From Neobacillus pocheonensis (lineage in GTDB: Bacteria; Bacillota; Bacilli; Bacillales; Cytobacillaceae), in NCBI GenBank assembly GCA_023702235.1, contig JAMQCR010000001.1:3410001-3474000 (forward strand): a stretch of 64,000 nt of DNA, written 5' to 3'. The translations under genes and the position numbers were made by a program. This document shows, piece after piece, positions 7,565 through 17,124 of this stretch; position 1 is the stretch's first letter; every line of letters starts with the position of its first letter. The notes under the pieces are model-generated. The model did not search any database and had not been told where the DNA came from. It saw only the letters and a list, made by a program, of their open reading frames with translations.

Positions 7565-7592
7565 AAGGCGTGAGTTATTCACGCCTTTTTTC
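7563..7592. terminator. Terminator between the small gene and hutH (convergent)
   Basis: AAAGGCGTGA-GTTAT-TCACGCCTTT hairpin followed by a T run on the plus strand; useful in both directions. Confidence 0.85.
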
Positions 7593-7608
7593 AAAGAAAC
7601 TTTAAATA

Positions 7609-9135
7609 TTAATATGGTCCATTTTCCATGGTAAATTTCTTTGTAAACTGATTTAAATCGATTACTTGAAGCCACGCAGCCGCTTTTTCAATATCTTTTG
7701 AGAAAACACGATCTTGTTTAATAGAAGGAACTTGTTCTCTTCCTTTTTCGTATAATCTCTTCGTTTGCGTTGCCATTTTTTCGACTCCACGGTACTCCAC
7801 TGCTTGCATGGCACAAATCAACTCAATTGCAAGAACTCTTCTTGTATTCTGAATAATTTGATGGGCGTGCCTAGAACCAATGGTTCCCATACTTACATGA
7901 TCCTCCTGATTTGCCGAGGATGGGATCGAATCAACACTAGCAGGATGTGCTAATGTTTTATTTTCAGATACAAGTGCTGCGGCAACATATTGCAGGATCA
8001 TTGCCCCAGATTGCAAACCTGGTTCAGGGCTTAAGAATGGCGGTAAATCATTTAATTGCGGATTGATTAATCTTTCAATCCTTCTTTCTGATATATTCGC
8101 CATTTCCGCAACCGCAATTTTCATAAAATCCATTGCAAATGCAATTGGCTGTCCATGGAAGTTACCACCAGAGATAACTTTTTCTCCGTCATCAAAGATT
8201 AATGGATTATCGGTTGCTGCATTCATTTCAATCTCTAATTTTTCTTTTACATAATCAAGGACTTGCCAGGTTGCACCATGAACTTGTGGAATACATCTTA
8301 GCGAGTAAGCATCCTGAACTCTTATTTCTCCTTGCATGGTCGTTAATAAGCTATCACTTAAGTAAGAGCGGATTCTTGCTGCAGTATCAATCTGCTGTTT
8401 ATACCCCCTTGCCACATGTACCTCTTCAGCAAAGGCATCAATGATACCATTTAACCCTTCGATCGTCATCGAGGCAATTAGCTCACTTTCGAATGCCAGT
8501 TGCTCTGCCTCCAAGTAGCCAACTACACCCATGGCGGTCATCGCTTGAGTTCCGTTAATGATTCCAAGGCCTTCCTTTGCTTCTAATGTAACAGGTAGAA
8601 TTCCCTCTTTCTGAAAAGCTTCAAGCGAATCAATAAGATTTCCTTTATAAAAAACCTCGCCCTCTCCAATTAACACTAAAGCTAGATGCGAAAGTGGAGC
8701 TAAATCACCACTTGCTCCCAATGAACCTTGCTGTGGAATCACAGGAATTATATCTCTATTGACAAGTTCCAATAACTTCTCGATGACAATCGGTCTTACC
8801 CCCGAAAACCCTTTTAATAGTGCATTCGCTCGCAGGAGGACCATTGCTTTAGCGACAACTTCAGGAAACGGTTCGCCTACCCCACATGCATGGGAACGAA
8901 TTAAATTAAGCTGAAGATCTTGAACATGTTCCTTATCGATTAGAACGTCACTGAATTTTCCAAATCCAGTCGTAATCCCATAAACTACCCTTGATTCTGA
9001 TACGATTCTTTCCACTGCTTCTCTACTCTTTTGTGCTGCCTCGATACTTTTTTCCGATGCCTGAACCTTTGCCTTGCGAAATAATACGTCCTTCATTTGC
9101 TCTAAAGTCAAACTTCCACCTGTTAGCGTTATCAT
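7609..9135 (-). CDS. hutH: Histidine ammonia-lyase (histidase)
   Basis: Converts L-histidine to urocanate and ammonia, the first step of histidine use. The 508-residue sequence carries the Ala-Ser-Gly triad (141-143 in [12 protein letters not shown]) that cyclises to the MIO electrophile, the Tyr region [10 protein letters not shown] (51-60), and the conserved QEDHVSMG and NPL motifs. Full length for the family (about 505-510). No other hut gene is nearby, which differs from the B. subtilis hutPHUIGM operon. A promoter and a strong hairpin lie upstream, suggesting leader control. Confidence 0.96.
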   Translation of the reverse strand: MITLTGGSLTLEQMKDVLFRKAKVQASEKSIEAAQKSREAVERIVSESRVVYGITTGFGKFSDVLIDKEHVQDLQLNLIRSHACGVGEPFPEVVAKAMVLLRANALLKGFSGVRPIVIEKLLELVNRDIIPVIPQQGSLGASGDLAPLSHLALVLIGEGEVFYKGNLIDSLEAFQKEGILPVTLEAKEGLGIINGTQAMTAMGVVGYLEAEQLAFESELIASMTIEGLNGIIDAFAEEVHVARGYKQQIDTAARIRSYLSDSLLTTMQGEIRVQDAYSLRCIPQVHGATWQVLDYVKEKLEIEMNAATDNPLIFDDGEKVISGGNFHGQPIAFAMDFMKIAVAEMANISERRIERLINPQLNDLPPFLSPEPGLQSGAMILQYVAAALVSENKTLAHPASVDSIPSSANQEDHVSMGTIGSRHAHQIIQNTRRVLAIELICAMQAVEYRGVEKMATQTKRLYEKGREQVPSIKQDRVFSKDIEKAAAWLQVIDLNQFTKKFTMENGPY

Positions 9136-9170
9136 ATTCCTCTCTCCTCTACCACTTTAGTATAATAAAG

Positions 9171-9219
9171 AAAGAGGCTGGATTCCTTAATCTAAATAGA
9201 TTTGGAGTCCAGCCTCTTT
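9171..9219 (-). terminator. Leader hairpin upstream of hutH (attenuator candidate)
   Basis: A 15-16 bp nearly perfect stem (AAAGAGGCTGGA.TCC / GGA.TCCAGCCTCTTT) lies between the predicted hutH promoter and its start. On the minus strand it is followed by CTTTATTAT, a weak U tract. In B. subtilis a terminator before hutH is overcome by the HutP protein with histidine; a similar scheme here is inference. Confidence 0.55.
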
Positions 9220-9299
9220 AATATCATTATTGAATATTGAATTGTCCTTGAATGTCTCATAAGTAATCATCTCATTCCTAATATTCTATAATTACTGTT

Positions 9300-9329
9300 A
9301 TTATATGTGTTGAGGAATATTGTTGTCAA
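9300..9329 (-). promoter_or_regulatory. Sigma-A promoter candidate for hutH
   Basis: On the minus strand TTGACA and TATAAT are separated by 18 bases; both hexamers are perfect matches to the vegetative consensus. It lies about 165 nt upstream of the hutH start, placing the hairpin at 9171-9219 in the transcript leader. The remaining bases to 9524 hold no gene that I can support; an imperfect inverted repeat (AACGAATTAA...TTAACTCGTT) at about 9374-9418 is the only other structure. Confidence 0.6.
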
Positions 9330-9524
9330 CGGAATATTCCAAATTTTAGTACAATAATACTTTATCAGAATAACGAATTAACGTACCGAGCGACTGACCT
9401 CCGATGCATTAACTCGTTATATTAATAAAACAACTTAGAATACCAGGATTACAAAAATTCTCTCATTTCCGTTATACTGAATGAAGGTTTGAAAAGAGTT
9501 TTTGTTATATGGAAAGGAGCATTT

Positions 9525-11614
9525 ATGAAATCTCTCGTACTTGCAGAAAAGCCAAGTGTAGCCCGGGAACTTGCCCGTGTCCTTGGTTGCAATCAAAAAA
9601 ATAAAAGTTATATGGAGGGCAATCAATATATTGTCACATGGGCGCTTGGTCACTTAATTGAATTAAAAATGCCCGAGCATTATGACACGAAATATAAAAC
9701 CTGGAATTTAGAGGATTTACCAATCATTCCCCAAAAAATGGGCTTGAAGGTGATGAAGCAAACGAACCACCAATACCGGGCGATTGAAGCCTTGGCGAAG
9801 CGTAAAGATATTAATGAATGCATTATTGCGACGGATGCCGGCCGAGAAGGCGAACTTGTTGCTCGCTGGATTCTTGAAAAACTTCATTGGAACAAACCAT
9901 TAAAAAGATTGTGGATTTCATCGCAAACCGATCGTGCAATAAAGGAAGGCTTCAAGCAATTAAAACCAGGGAAACACTTTGATGACCTATACCATTCTGC
10001 TGTTTGCCGTGCCGAAGCTGATTGGCTTATTGGGCTGAATGTTACAAGGGCGCTAACAACTAAATATAAGGATCCGCTTTCAGCAGGCAGGGTGCAAACA
10101 CCTACACTTGCGATGGTGCTCGACCGGGAGCAGCAAATACAAAAATTTGTCCCGAAAGAATACTGGACGATTCTTGCAAATATTGGACCATTTGCAACAG
10201 ACTGGGAACGAGACAATGAGAAGCGTATTTTTAATAAAGAAACAGCAGAAAGCATCCTAAAGAAGGTAAACGATTCAAAAGCGATCCTTGAAAAGATGGA
10301 ACGTAAGAAAAAATCTGAACAGCAGCCCCTTCCTTACGATTTAACTGAACTTCAACGTGATGCCAATAAACGCTTTGGTTTTTCTGCAAAAAAAACATTA
10401 ACTGTTTTGCAGCGGCTATATGAACAATACAAAGTGGTGACCTATCCAAGGACGGATTCCCGCTATTTAACAACCGATATGATCAGCACAATGGCCGATC
10501 GCTTGCAAGGGATGGCGGCCGGTTATAAGGAAGAGGTGCGCCCGCTACTTGCTAACAAGGGTAAAGTACTTGCAAAACGCGTCTTCAACAATGAAAAAGT
10601 AACGGATCATCATGCCATTATCCCGACAGAACAACGCCTGAACCTAAGTGACCTTGATTCCGACGAAAGAAAAATATATGACCTGATTGCTAGACGTTTC
10701 CTTACCTTATTTTTACCCCCTTATGAATACGAAACGGTTCATGCCACATTCAAAGCAGAAGGTGAATCCTTTACGGCAAAAGAGACAAATGTAATCGATT
10801 TAGGCTTCAAAAAGATTCTCGGAAAAGAAGAAGTCGAGCAGACAATGACTGGTCTGCAAAAATTAACAGAGGGTCAAGCTTTTACGATTAAAAACGTCAG
10901 CCTTAACCAAAAATGGACAGAACCACCACAAAGATACTCCGAAGCAGATGTCTTGGCCAGATGGAAAAGTTCGGCCTTGGTACACCTGCAACGAGGGCCG
11001 AAATTATTGAGAGACTTGTCGAAACAGAGGTTGTGGAACGGCAAAGTGGACGCTTCCACCCGACGAAGAAAGGGAAACAGCTGATTGATCTTGTCAATGA
11101 CGAATTAAAGTCACCAGAATTAACTGCAAAGTGGGAGCAGGAATTAGAACAAATTTCCAAGGGAAAAGCGGATCCAAAAGTCTTTTCACAAAAAATTCGC
11201 CGTCAAACTGAGCAGCTTGTTTCTGAGATTAAAGCGAGTGATAAATCCTATCGAGCCCACAATTTAACTGGCTCAAAATGTCCAGAATGCGACTCGTTTT
11301 TGAAAGAAAGAAATACGAAAGAAGGAAAAATTCTCGTTTGTTCCAATTTAGAATGCTCGTATCGAAAACGAAAGGATCCGAAGCTTTCCAATCGTCGCTG
11401 CCCACAGTGCCATAAAAAAATGGAACTTCATGAAGGGAAAGCTGGCGTCTACTTCCAATGCCGTCCTTGTAATGTCGTAGAAAAAGCGGAAGAAAAGAAA
11501 AAAGCAGTAAATAAGAAGGAAGAACGAAAACTTGTTCAAAAATACACTCAAAAGGATGATTTCGGAACAAGCCTAGGCGATTTGCTGAAGCAAGCATTGA
11601 AGGATCAGGATTAA
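9525..11614 (+). CDS. topB: DNA topoisomerase III (one frameshift)
   Basis: Type IA topoisomerase that decatenates and relaxes DNA. Residues 1-130 form the Toprim domain with AEKPSVA and DAGREGE. The active-site tyrosine is Tyr307 in TYPRTDSRYL. A C-terminal zinc-ribbon region has paired cysteines (CPECDSF, CSNLECSY, CPQCHKK, CRPC). The reading frame breaks near 10960, where ADVLAR should run into MEKFGLGTPATRAEI; one added base restores about 696 residues, close to the B. subtilis enzyme (727). The start at 9525 has AAAGGAG 5 bases upstream. I treat the break as a probable sequencing error. Confidence 0.92.
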
Positions 11615-11624
11615 CCGGTAAGGG

Positions 11625-11653
11625 TAAGCACCTTAAAAGGTGCTTATTTTTTT
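11625..11653 (+). terminator. Terminator after topB
   Basis: TAAGCACCTT-AA-AAGGTGCTTA followed by seven T. Confidence 0.88.
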
Positions 11654-11718
11654 CCTAAAAACTCTTTCATTTAAATAGTATAATGTGATGTCTATGTAAA
11701 AGGAAACGGAGTTACAAC

Positions 11719-12983
11719 ATGAGGATTAGGGATTGGGATCCAAACTTAAGGATTCGCTTGTTTAGTGAAGCGATGATGAACATTACCTTTTGGATGTTCT
11801 TTCCGTTCTTGACCATCTATTTTGCAGATGAGTTCGGTAAGAATAAAGCAGGATTATTATTAGTTTTTTCACAGATGTTTTCCGTTTTGGCTAACCTAAT
11901 GGGAGGATACTGTGCCGACCGTTTTGGACGGAAGCGGATGATGGTACTTTCCTCTATCGGCCAAGGACTTTCTTTTTTATTGTTTGCTTTTTCCAGTTCA
12001 CCATGGCTAAATTCCCCATGGATCGGGTTTATTTCCTTTGCGATTGCTGGTGTATTCGGTTCCTTCTACTGGCCAGCAAGCCAGGCAATGGTTGCCGATG
12101 TGGTAGAGGAAAAAGACCGAAGCCATGTGTTTGCTATTTTTTACACCTCTATTAATATAGCCGTTGTCATTGGCCAATATTAGGCGCCATTTTTTATGTC
12201 CATTATCGATTTCAATTGTTACTTGTGGCAGCTGTAGTATGTATTTTATTAGGATTGATTTTGGCAAAATGGACTCGGGAGACAGCTCCATTTCAAAAAA
12301 ACTCCTCTATTGATATCGATGGGAAATGGTATTACTTTTTACGAAACCAGCTTAATGATTATTCACTGATTATTAAAGATAAAACGTTTTTATTATTTAT
12401 TGTTGCAGGTGTGCTTGCAGGGCAAACGTTTATGCAATTGGACTTATTAATTCCAGTCTATATAAAGGAAGTTGTCAAAAATCAAAGCCTGTTTACCATC
12501 GGAGATTGGTCGTTTTTTGTCAAAGGAACTCAGGCTTTTGGAATTGTGCTTGCAGAAAATGGCTTACTTGTTGCCTTGTTTACATTATCTATAACAAAAT
12601 GGATGGACCAATTTCAGGAACGAAATGTATTTGTCCTTTCATCTGTTGTTTACGCCATTTCGATTATCTTATTCAGTCAAACACATTGGATTTGGGGATT
12701 CATTCTTGCCATGGCTCTTTTCACATTTGCTGAATTAATGGCAGGCCTTCAACAAGGCTTTGTTTCCAAGCTTGCACCAGAGCATATGAGAGGGCAGTAT
12801 TTTGCAGCGGCGTCTTTAAGGTTTACCATCAGCCGTACCATTGCACCGTTTTCCATCCCGATGACCGTCTGGATTGGTTATGGATGGACATTCTTCGTTC
12901 TTTCAATACTCGCTTTATTTAGTGCTGGAATGTATTGGGCTATGTTTTATTCGTTTGAAAGGCAATCTGCAAAGGGACATTGA
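11719..12983 (+). CDS. MFS transporter, probable multidrug efflux type (one frameshift)
   Basis: Twelve-helix major facilitator protein of about 421 residues. The MFS signature between helices 2 and 3 is GGYCADRFGRKRMM, and a long cytoplasmic loop follows helix 6. The N half (to VVIGQY) and the C half are joined by adding one C in the GGCC at 12172-12175, after which the frame reads PILGAIFYVHYRFQLLLVA. The protein resembles Bacillus YttB/YqjV-type exporters, but the substrate cannot be told from sequence. It is monocistronic, after the topB terminator. Confidence 0.85.
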
Positions 12984-13111
12984 AAAAGTCCTTTTGTTGT
13001 TAAATAATGTTCAAAATTTTTTCGATAAATTGTACTAATTTGTTCACATTTCTCTCTTTTAATATTATAATTAACTTGTAAACGATTTCTATTGAAAAGA
13101 AGGTGGAATGG

Positions 13112-13228
13112 ATGGATTGGTCTCAATTTATGTCTCCAACTTCCTTGTCAGGCATTATTACATTTCTAGTTATATTTTCAACAGGTGTTTATTTTAATAT
13201 AAAAGTATATGGAAGTAAGCTACAGTAG
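13112..13228 (+). CDS. Small single-span membrane protein, 38 aa
   Basis: ATG frame with AAGAAGGTGG 5 bases upstream. The product is MDWSQFMSPTS, then one hydrophobic helix (GIITFLVIFSTGVYF), then a short basic tail. This is the pattern of a small membrane protein with its N terminus outside. Not recognised. It stands alone between the MFS gene and ampS; about 130 bp without other features follow before ampS. Confidence 0.5.
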   Translation: MDWSQFMSPTSLSGIITFLVIFSTGVYFNIKVYGSKLQ

Positions 13229-13361
13229 AGATTAATTTCTTTGCTGTTTTTTTTTGGCTTTTTTCAATTGCGCCTTAAATTCTACATTGTTGCATCCGGT
13301 TTCCTTTTCCTAATAAAAAAGCTACAATAAAGATGAAGATTTTGGCAAAGGAGATTGAAAA

Positions 13362-14593
13362 ATGAGTAATTTTCAAAAGAACCTTGAAAAATATGCTGAA
13401 CTTGCTGTAAAGGTAGGGGTAAATATTCAAAAAGGACAAACATTAGTAGTTAATGCAGCTTTGGATGCTGCAGAGTTTGTCCGCCTTGTTGTTAAAAAGG
13501 CCTACGAAACTGGTGCCCAAAATGTTATTGTCAATTGGAATGATGATACTGTCACAAAAACAAAGTATGATCTAGCTCCCGATGATGCCTTTTTAGAATA
13601 TCCAGTCTGGCGGCCAGAGAAACTGAAGAATTAGCTGAACAAGGCGCTGCTTTTATGTCAGTGATTTCCGCAAGCCCTGATTTGCTAAAAGGTGTGAATC
13701 CTGATCGCATTTCCAACTTCCAAAAAGCTGCAGGAAAAGCATTATCGAAATACCGTAAAGCGGTTCAATCAGATAAAGTGAGTTGGACTGTTATTGCGGC
13801 GCCATCTCCTGCTTGGGCTGCAATGGTTTTTCCGGATAAGCCAATTGAAACCCGGGTCAACAAACTATGGGATGCCATCTTTAAAGCAACTCGGACTGAT
13901 GTGGAGAACCCAGTAGAGGCATGGAAAAAGCATGACGAAACTCTTCATGAAAAGGTCCACTATTTAAATGAAAAACGTTATGCCAAACTTCATTATAAGG
14001 CGCCAGGAACTGACCTAACAATCGAACTTCCAAAAAACCATATTTGGGTAGGTGCTGGTAGTATTAATGAGAACGGTATAGAATTTATGGCCAATATGCC
14101 GACAGAAGAAGTGTTCACTGTTCCATTGAAAACAGGTGTAAATGGAACAGTAGCAAGCACGAAGCCATTAAGCTACGGTGGCAATATCATTGACCGTTTT
14201 TCGGTTACCTTTGAAAGTGGAAAAATAGTTGCAGTGAAAGCTGAAGAAGGCGAAGAAATTCTAAAGCGGTTAGTGGATACTGACGAGGGCTCTCATTATC
14301 TTGGTGAAGTGGCACTTGTTCCTTTTAATTCACCAATTTCGCAATCGAACATCCTTTTCTTTAACACTTTGTTTGATGAAAATGCTTCAAATCATTTAGC
14401 TATAGGTAGTGCCTATGCCTTCTGTGTGGAGGGTGGAAAGAAAATGTCATCCGAGGAATTAAAAGAGAATGGACTTAACGAAAGTATTACTCATGTTGAT
14501 TTCATGATTGGTTCAGCGGAAATGGACATCAACGGCATTACAGAAGACGGTAAAACAGAGCCCGTATTTAGAAAAGGAAATTGGGCTTTTTAA
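13362..14593 (+). CDS. ampS: M29 aminopeptidase, AmpS type (one frameshift)
   Basis: Cytosolic metallo-aminopeptidase of family M29 that trims N-terminal residues from peptides. About 410 residues, the usual length of AmpS. The N part (FQKNLEKYAELAVKVGVNIQKGQTLVVNA) and the C part with metal-ligand regions (ANMPTEEVFT, DEGSHYLGEVALVP, HLAIGSAYAFCVEGG, THVDFMIGS) are split by one missing base at 13611-13614, between EYPVW and the downstream RETEELAEQGAAF. Its start has GGAGA upstream. A dispersed repeat remnant and a terminator follow. Confidence 0.92.
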
Positions 14594-14652
14594 TAAAAAA
14601 GAGGAAGCGACTCGAGCCCCTAGGCGATGGAGCTAGACAATTCTCAAAGTTT
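14592..14652. repeat. Dispersed intergenic repeat element, copy 2 (short)
   Basis: Reads AAAAAAGAGGAAGCGACTCG, then GCGATGGAGCTAGACAATTC and TCAAAGTT. It shares the end block (T(G/A)GACAATTCTCAAAGTT) and the GAAGCG start with the element at 3525-3656. It is placed directly between the ampS stop codon and its terminator. Confidence 0.6.
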
Positions 14653-14679
14653 AAGAGCAGGCTGCACCTGCTCTTTTTT
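14653..14679. terminator. Terminator between ampS and the convergent surface operon
   Basis: AAGAGCAGG-CTGCA-CCTGCTCTT followed by TTTT on the plus strand; the minus-strand gene ends at its edge, so it probably serves both. Confidence 0.85.
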
Positions 14680-15926
14680 CTATGGTTTATAGATAATGAT
14701 CCCGTCTTTTTCTTGGGCAATACTATCACGCATTTTGTAAAGCTGCTGCATCGGGTGTTTTAGCTGTCCTAAAATATTTACAAGACCTAGTGTTTTTAAT
14801 AAGCCTTCCTGCCAAATTTGGAGTTCATTTGTAAGTGAATTGTTACTTGGACAAACAGTGTTTAAAGTTAAATTCTTTGAAATTGCCTTATCAATTAGGC
14901 TCAAAGCGAGCTCCTTAGTAATAACTCCGTTTGCATCCTGTATTTGGACGCAAGCAGATTGCAGAGACTGTTCCACTTTATCTTGCGGCCGTTTACAATT
15001 GGATCGAGAGGCTTTCTTATGGGTTGCAGCGGTTTGGTAACAGGATCAAGCGGGTTAAGCACCGGTTCTAGCGGCTTTAGCACAGGATCGACAGTCTTTA
15101 CTACTGGTTCTAGCGGCTTTAACACAGGATCGACAGTCTTTACTACTGGTTCTAATGACTTTAACATGGGTTCAACTGGTTTTAACACAGGCTCCAAAAC
15201 AGGATCAAGAGGTGTTAATACTGGATCGAGTGGGCTTGTCACTGCTCCGATTACGGCCTTTAACGGGTCCGTGACTTTCCCAATTTCACTGATCTGCCCT
15301 CCCGCTTTTGAGCCATCCTCACAAGTAAGTGGCAAATGTCCACTCGAAATTTTATCAATTTCCTCTTTCAATTGGTTAAGTGGCAGCATGCTTAAATTTT
15401 GAAGTAGTTGAATCTTTCCTGGCATTTGTGCCACTGCTTGACCTGCAGCTGTATTAAGAACCAATTTATTAATACTACTATCCTCATTGTCCATATAATG
15501 AGCGACAATCACTACATTTTCCATCGCAAGCTCAGGGACAGTCTCAGAGGCCACTATGCACGCACCTTTGAAAGAAATCGCTGTCGTATCAACGGTCATT
15601 CCCTTTACAATAACCGGCCCCTGCGCCTTTAAAGTGATACTAACCATTCCCTTTGGTGTTTCCACTTGTTTTGTTAATCTCATTCCTTCAATTGTTGCCG
15701 ATTTATATTGAATGCGGAGCATTGGCTGTTTTCCACTACCTGCAGATGTTTCTTGTTCAACAATACTTGCAACCATCCCTGAACCAACGACCCGATTGGC
15801 TTGAATAATAAAACCGTCAGTAGCATTATTATTCGCAGCCTTTACTACTGCACCAAGAGAAAAGATCGTAAGAAACATCAGCTGGAGACATAAGCTAAAC
15901 AAGAAAAGTTTGCTTTTCCACCACAT
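14680..15926 (-). CDS. Secreted protein with DUF6230-like head and Pro-rich tandem repeat stalk (one frameshift)
   Basis: Begins with a signal peptide (hydrophobic about residues 5-30, ending VVKAANN). A beta-rich domain (about 35-180) has the pattern ...ATIEGMRLTK...ITLKAQGPVIVKGMTVD..., resembling the DUF6230 protein two genes upstream. Then come about 100 residues of imperfect repeats, (L/V)(D/E)PV(L/V)K(P/T)(L/V)EP, which should form a rigid extended stalk, and a C-terminal helical domain with two cysteines. The last 100 residues are in another frame, joined by adding one base near 14984. It is the last gene of a three-gene operon. Exact role unknown; it may be an exported envelope or spore-surface protein. 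Confidence 0.7.
15078..15161. repeat. 42-bp tandem repeat inside the proline-rich gene
   Basis: Two consecutive, nearly identical 42-bp units (beginning CAGGATCGACAGTCTTTACT) encode 14-residue repeats of the type PVLKPLEPVVKTVD. Degenerate copies continue on both sides. Confidence 0.75.
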
Positions 15927-15949
15927 AATTTATTCTCCTTTGGTCATTG

Positions 15950-16325
15950 CTACGCCGTTATTTCGACATCAGTTGGTGATGCTACCTTCACTTTGGCAGG
16001 AGCGAGGCGCCATGCCATTAATAAAGCTCCTCCGATGATTCCAAAGAGTGTACCAAAAAGAAAGCCGCCCAATGCTCCAATAACGGATAGAATGGATAGA
16101 AAGATAGTAAAAATACCAAGAATTTTAGAAGAGTTCGGGAAAAATACCGATACGATTCCAATCAAGGTAATCAATCCTCCAAATAATAACCCGATAATGG
16201 CAATCGATCCTGGTAGGAATGTACTTAGATAAAGATTTAATGGTACCCAGCTAATTGTCGCCGCTTAGGATAGTAATAATTGCACCCGCCAATGGCCTAT
16301 TTTTTCGCCATTTTCTAAATCCCAT
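15950..16325 (-). CDS. DUF6114 family membrane protein (one frameshift)
   Basis: About 125 residues with four hydrophobic helices and a polar tail. The first part (MGFRKWRKNRPLAGAIITILSG) and the rest (ATISWVPLNLYLSTFLPGSIAIIGLLFGGLITLI...) are offset by one extra base around 16259-16263. The start at 16325 has AAAGGA upstream and lies 14 bp after the DUF6230 stop. DUF6114 and DUF6230 genes are known as neighbours in actinobacteria and some bacilli; neither has a known function. The membrane protein could anchor or export its two partners, which is inference. Confidence 0.75.
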
Positions 16326-16339
16326 TTAGCTCAATCCTT

Positions 16340-16921
16340 TCATTCACTCGGAGAATTAATTTTTTCAACAGTTAATCTCATTCCGCTCATATTGATCCTT
16401 TTTTGGAAAAGATAGTGCGTTTTTAGCTTGGCATGTTCTAAGATAATTTGTGTAGAGGTTTGTTTAAATTGCTTTTGCCAATCATCACTATGCTTCTCTT
16501 GAAGAAGTAGGTTTTGAAATTTAGCATCCGCTTGAATAAGGCTGGCATCATGTTCAAGTCCCGTTATTTGAACTGGTTTCGATGCTGTTATCTTCACACG
16601 AATCCATTGTCCGCCAACTTTAAAGTCTTTGTATAATTGCAAGTTATCGATGGTCAAATTATCCATCAAATTTACCCCTTGGGGAGCAGAGTCTGAACTG
16701 CTTGTTTCACCCATTTTCGGATAAAAGGTATACCCATTCCCCACAAGCTTATCAAACTCTACATAGAAGTCCCCTATTCCAGCGATTGGCACAGCGTAAG
16801 CCACTCCCGAGATCCCAAATGAGACTAATAGAACAGCCAATGCCAATATTCCCGAACCTAATGCTGACCAGAAAACTTTTTTACTGGTGGTACCCTCTAA
16901 GAGTTGTATTGAATTTTCCAT
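16340..16921 (-). CDS. DUF6230 family exported protein
   Basis: 193 residues: one N-terminal membrane/signal segment (about 20-45, WSALGSGILALAVLLVSFGISGVAYA) and an extracellular beta-rich domain including NLTIDNLQLYKDF and VKITASKPVQITGLEHDA. It matches the DUF6230 layout. First gene of the operon DUF6230-DUF6114-proline-repeat protein, with AGGAGG just upstream of ATG 16921. A LuxR-type regulator starts 200 bp away on the other strand and may control the operon. Confidence 0.75.
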   Translation of the reverse strand: MENSIQLLEGTTSKKVFWSALGSGILALAVLLVSFGISGVAYAVPIAGIGDFYVEFDKLVGNGYTFYPKMGETSSSDSAPQGVNLMDNLTIDNLQLYKDFKVGGQWIRVKITASKPVQITGLEHDASLIQADAKFQNLLLQEKHSDDWQKQFKQTSTQIILEHAKLKTHYLFQKRINMSGMRLTVEKINSPSE

Positions 16922-17124
16922 AAACGCCCTCCTATTTTTTGAATTTTAGGAAAATATCCTTTTTTCTAACCATACTCTACTAATCTCACTACTACAACTA
17001 CGGAAAATATCGTGAAAAATTCGCTCCCCCGTCAAATGTCGGGTAAAGATACTACTACGGACATATAGGAAAGCAAGGAAACGATATCTATAATAATAGG
17101 TATACTGTAGGGGGTGACGATTAA

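Noticed and set aside
14944..15402. 152-codon plus-strand frame rich in Gly, Ser and Thr
   Set aside because: It is the mirror of the proline-repeat gene; the repeats keep both strands open. The minus strand has the signal peptide, ribosome site and operon context.
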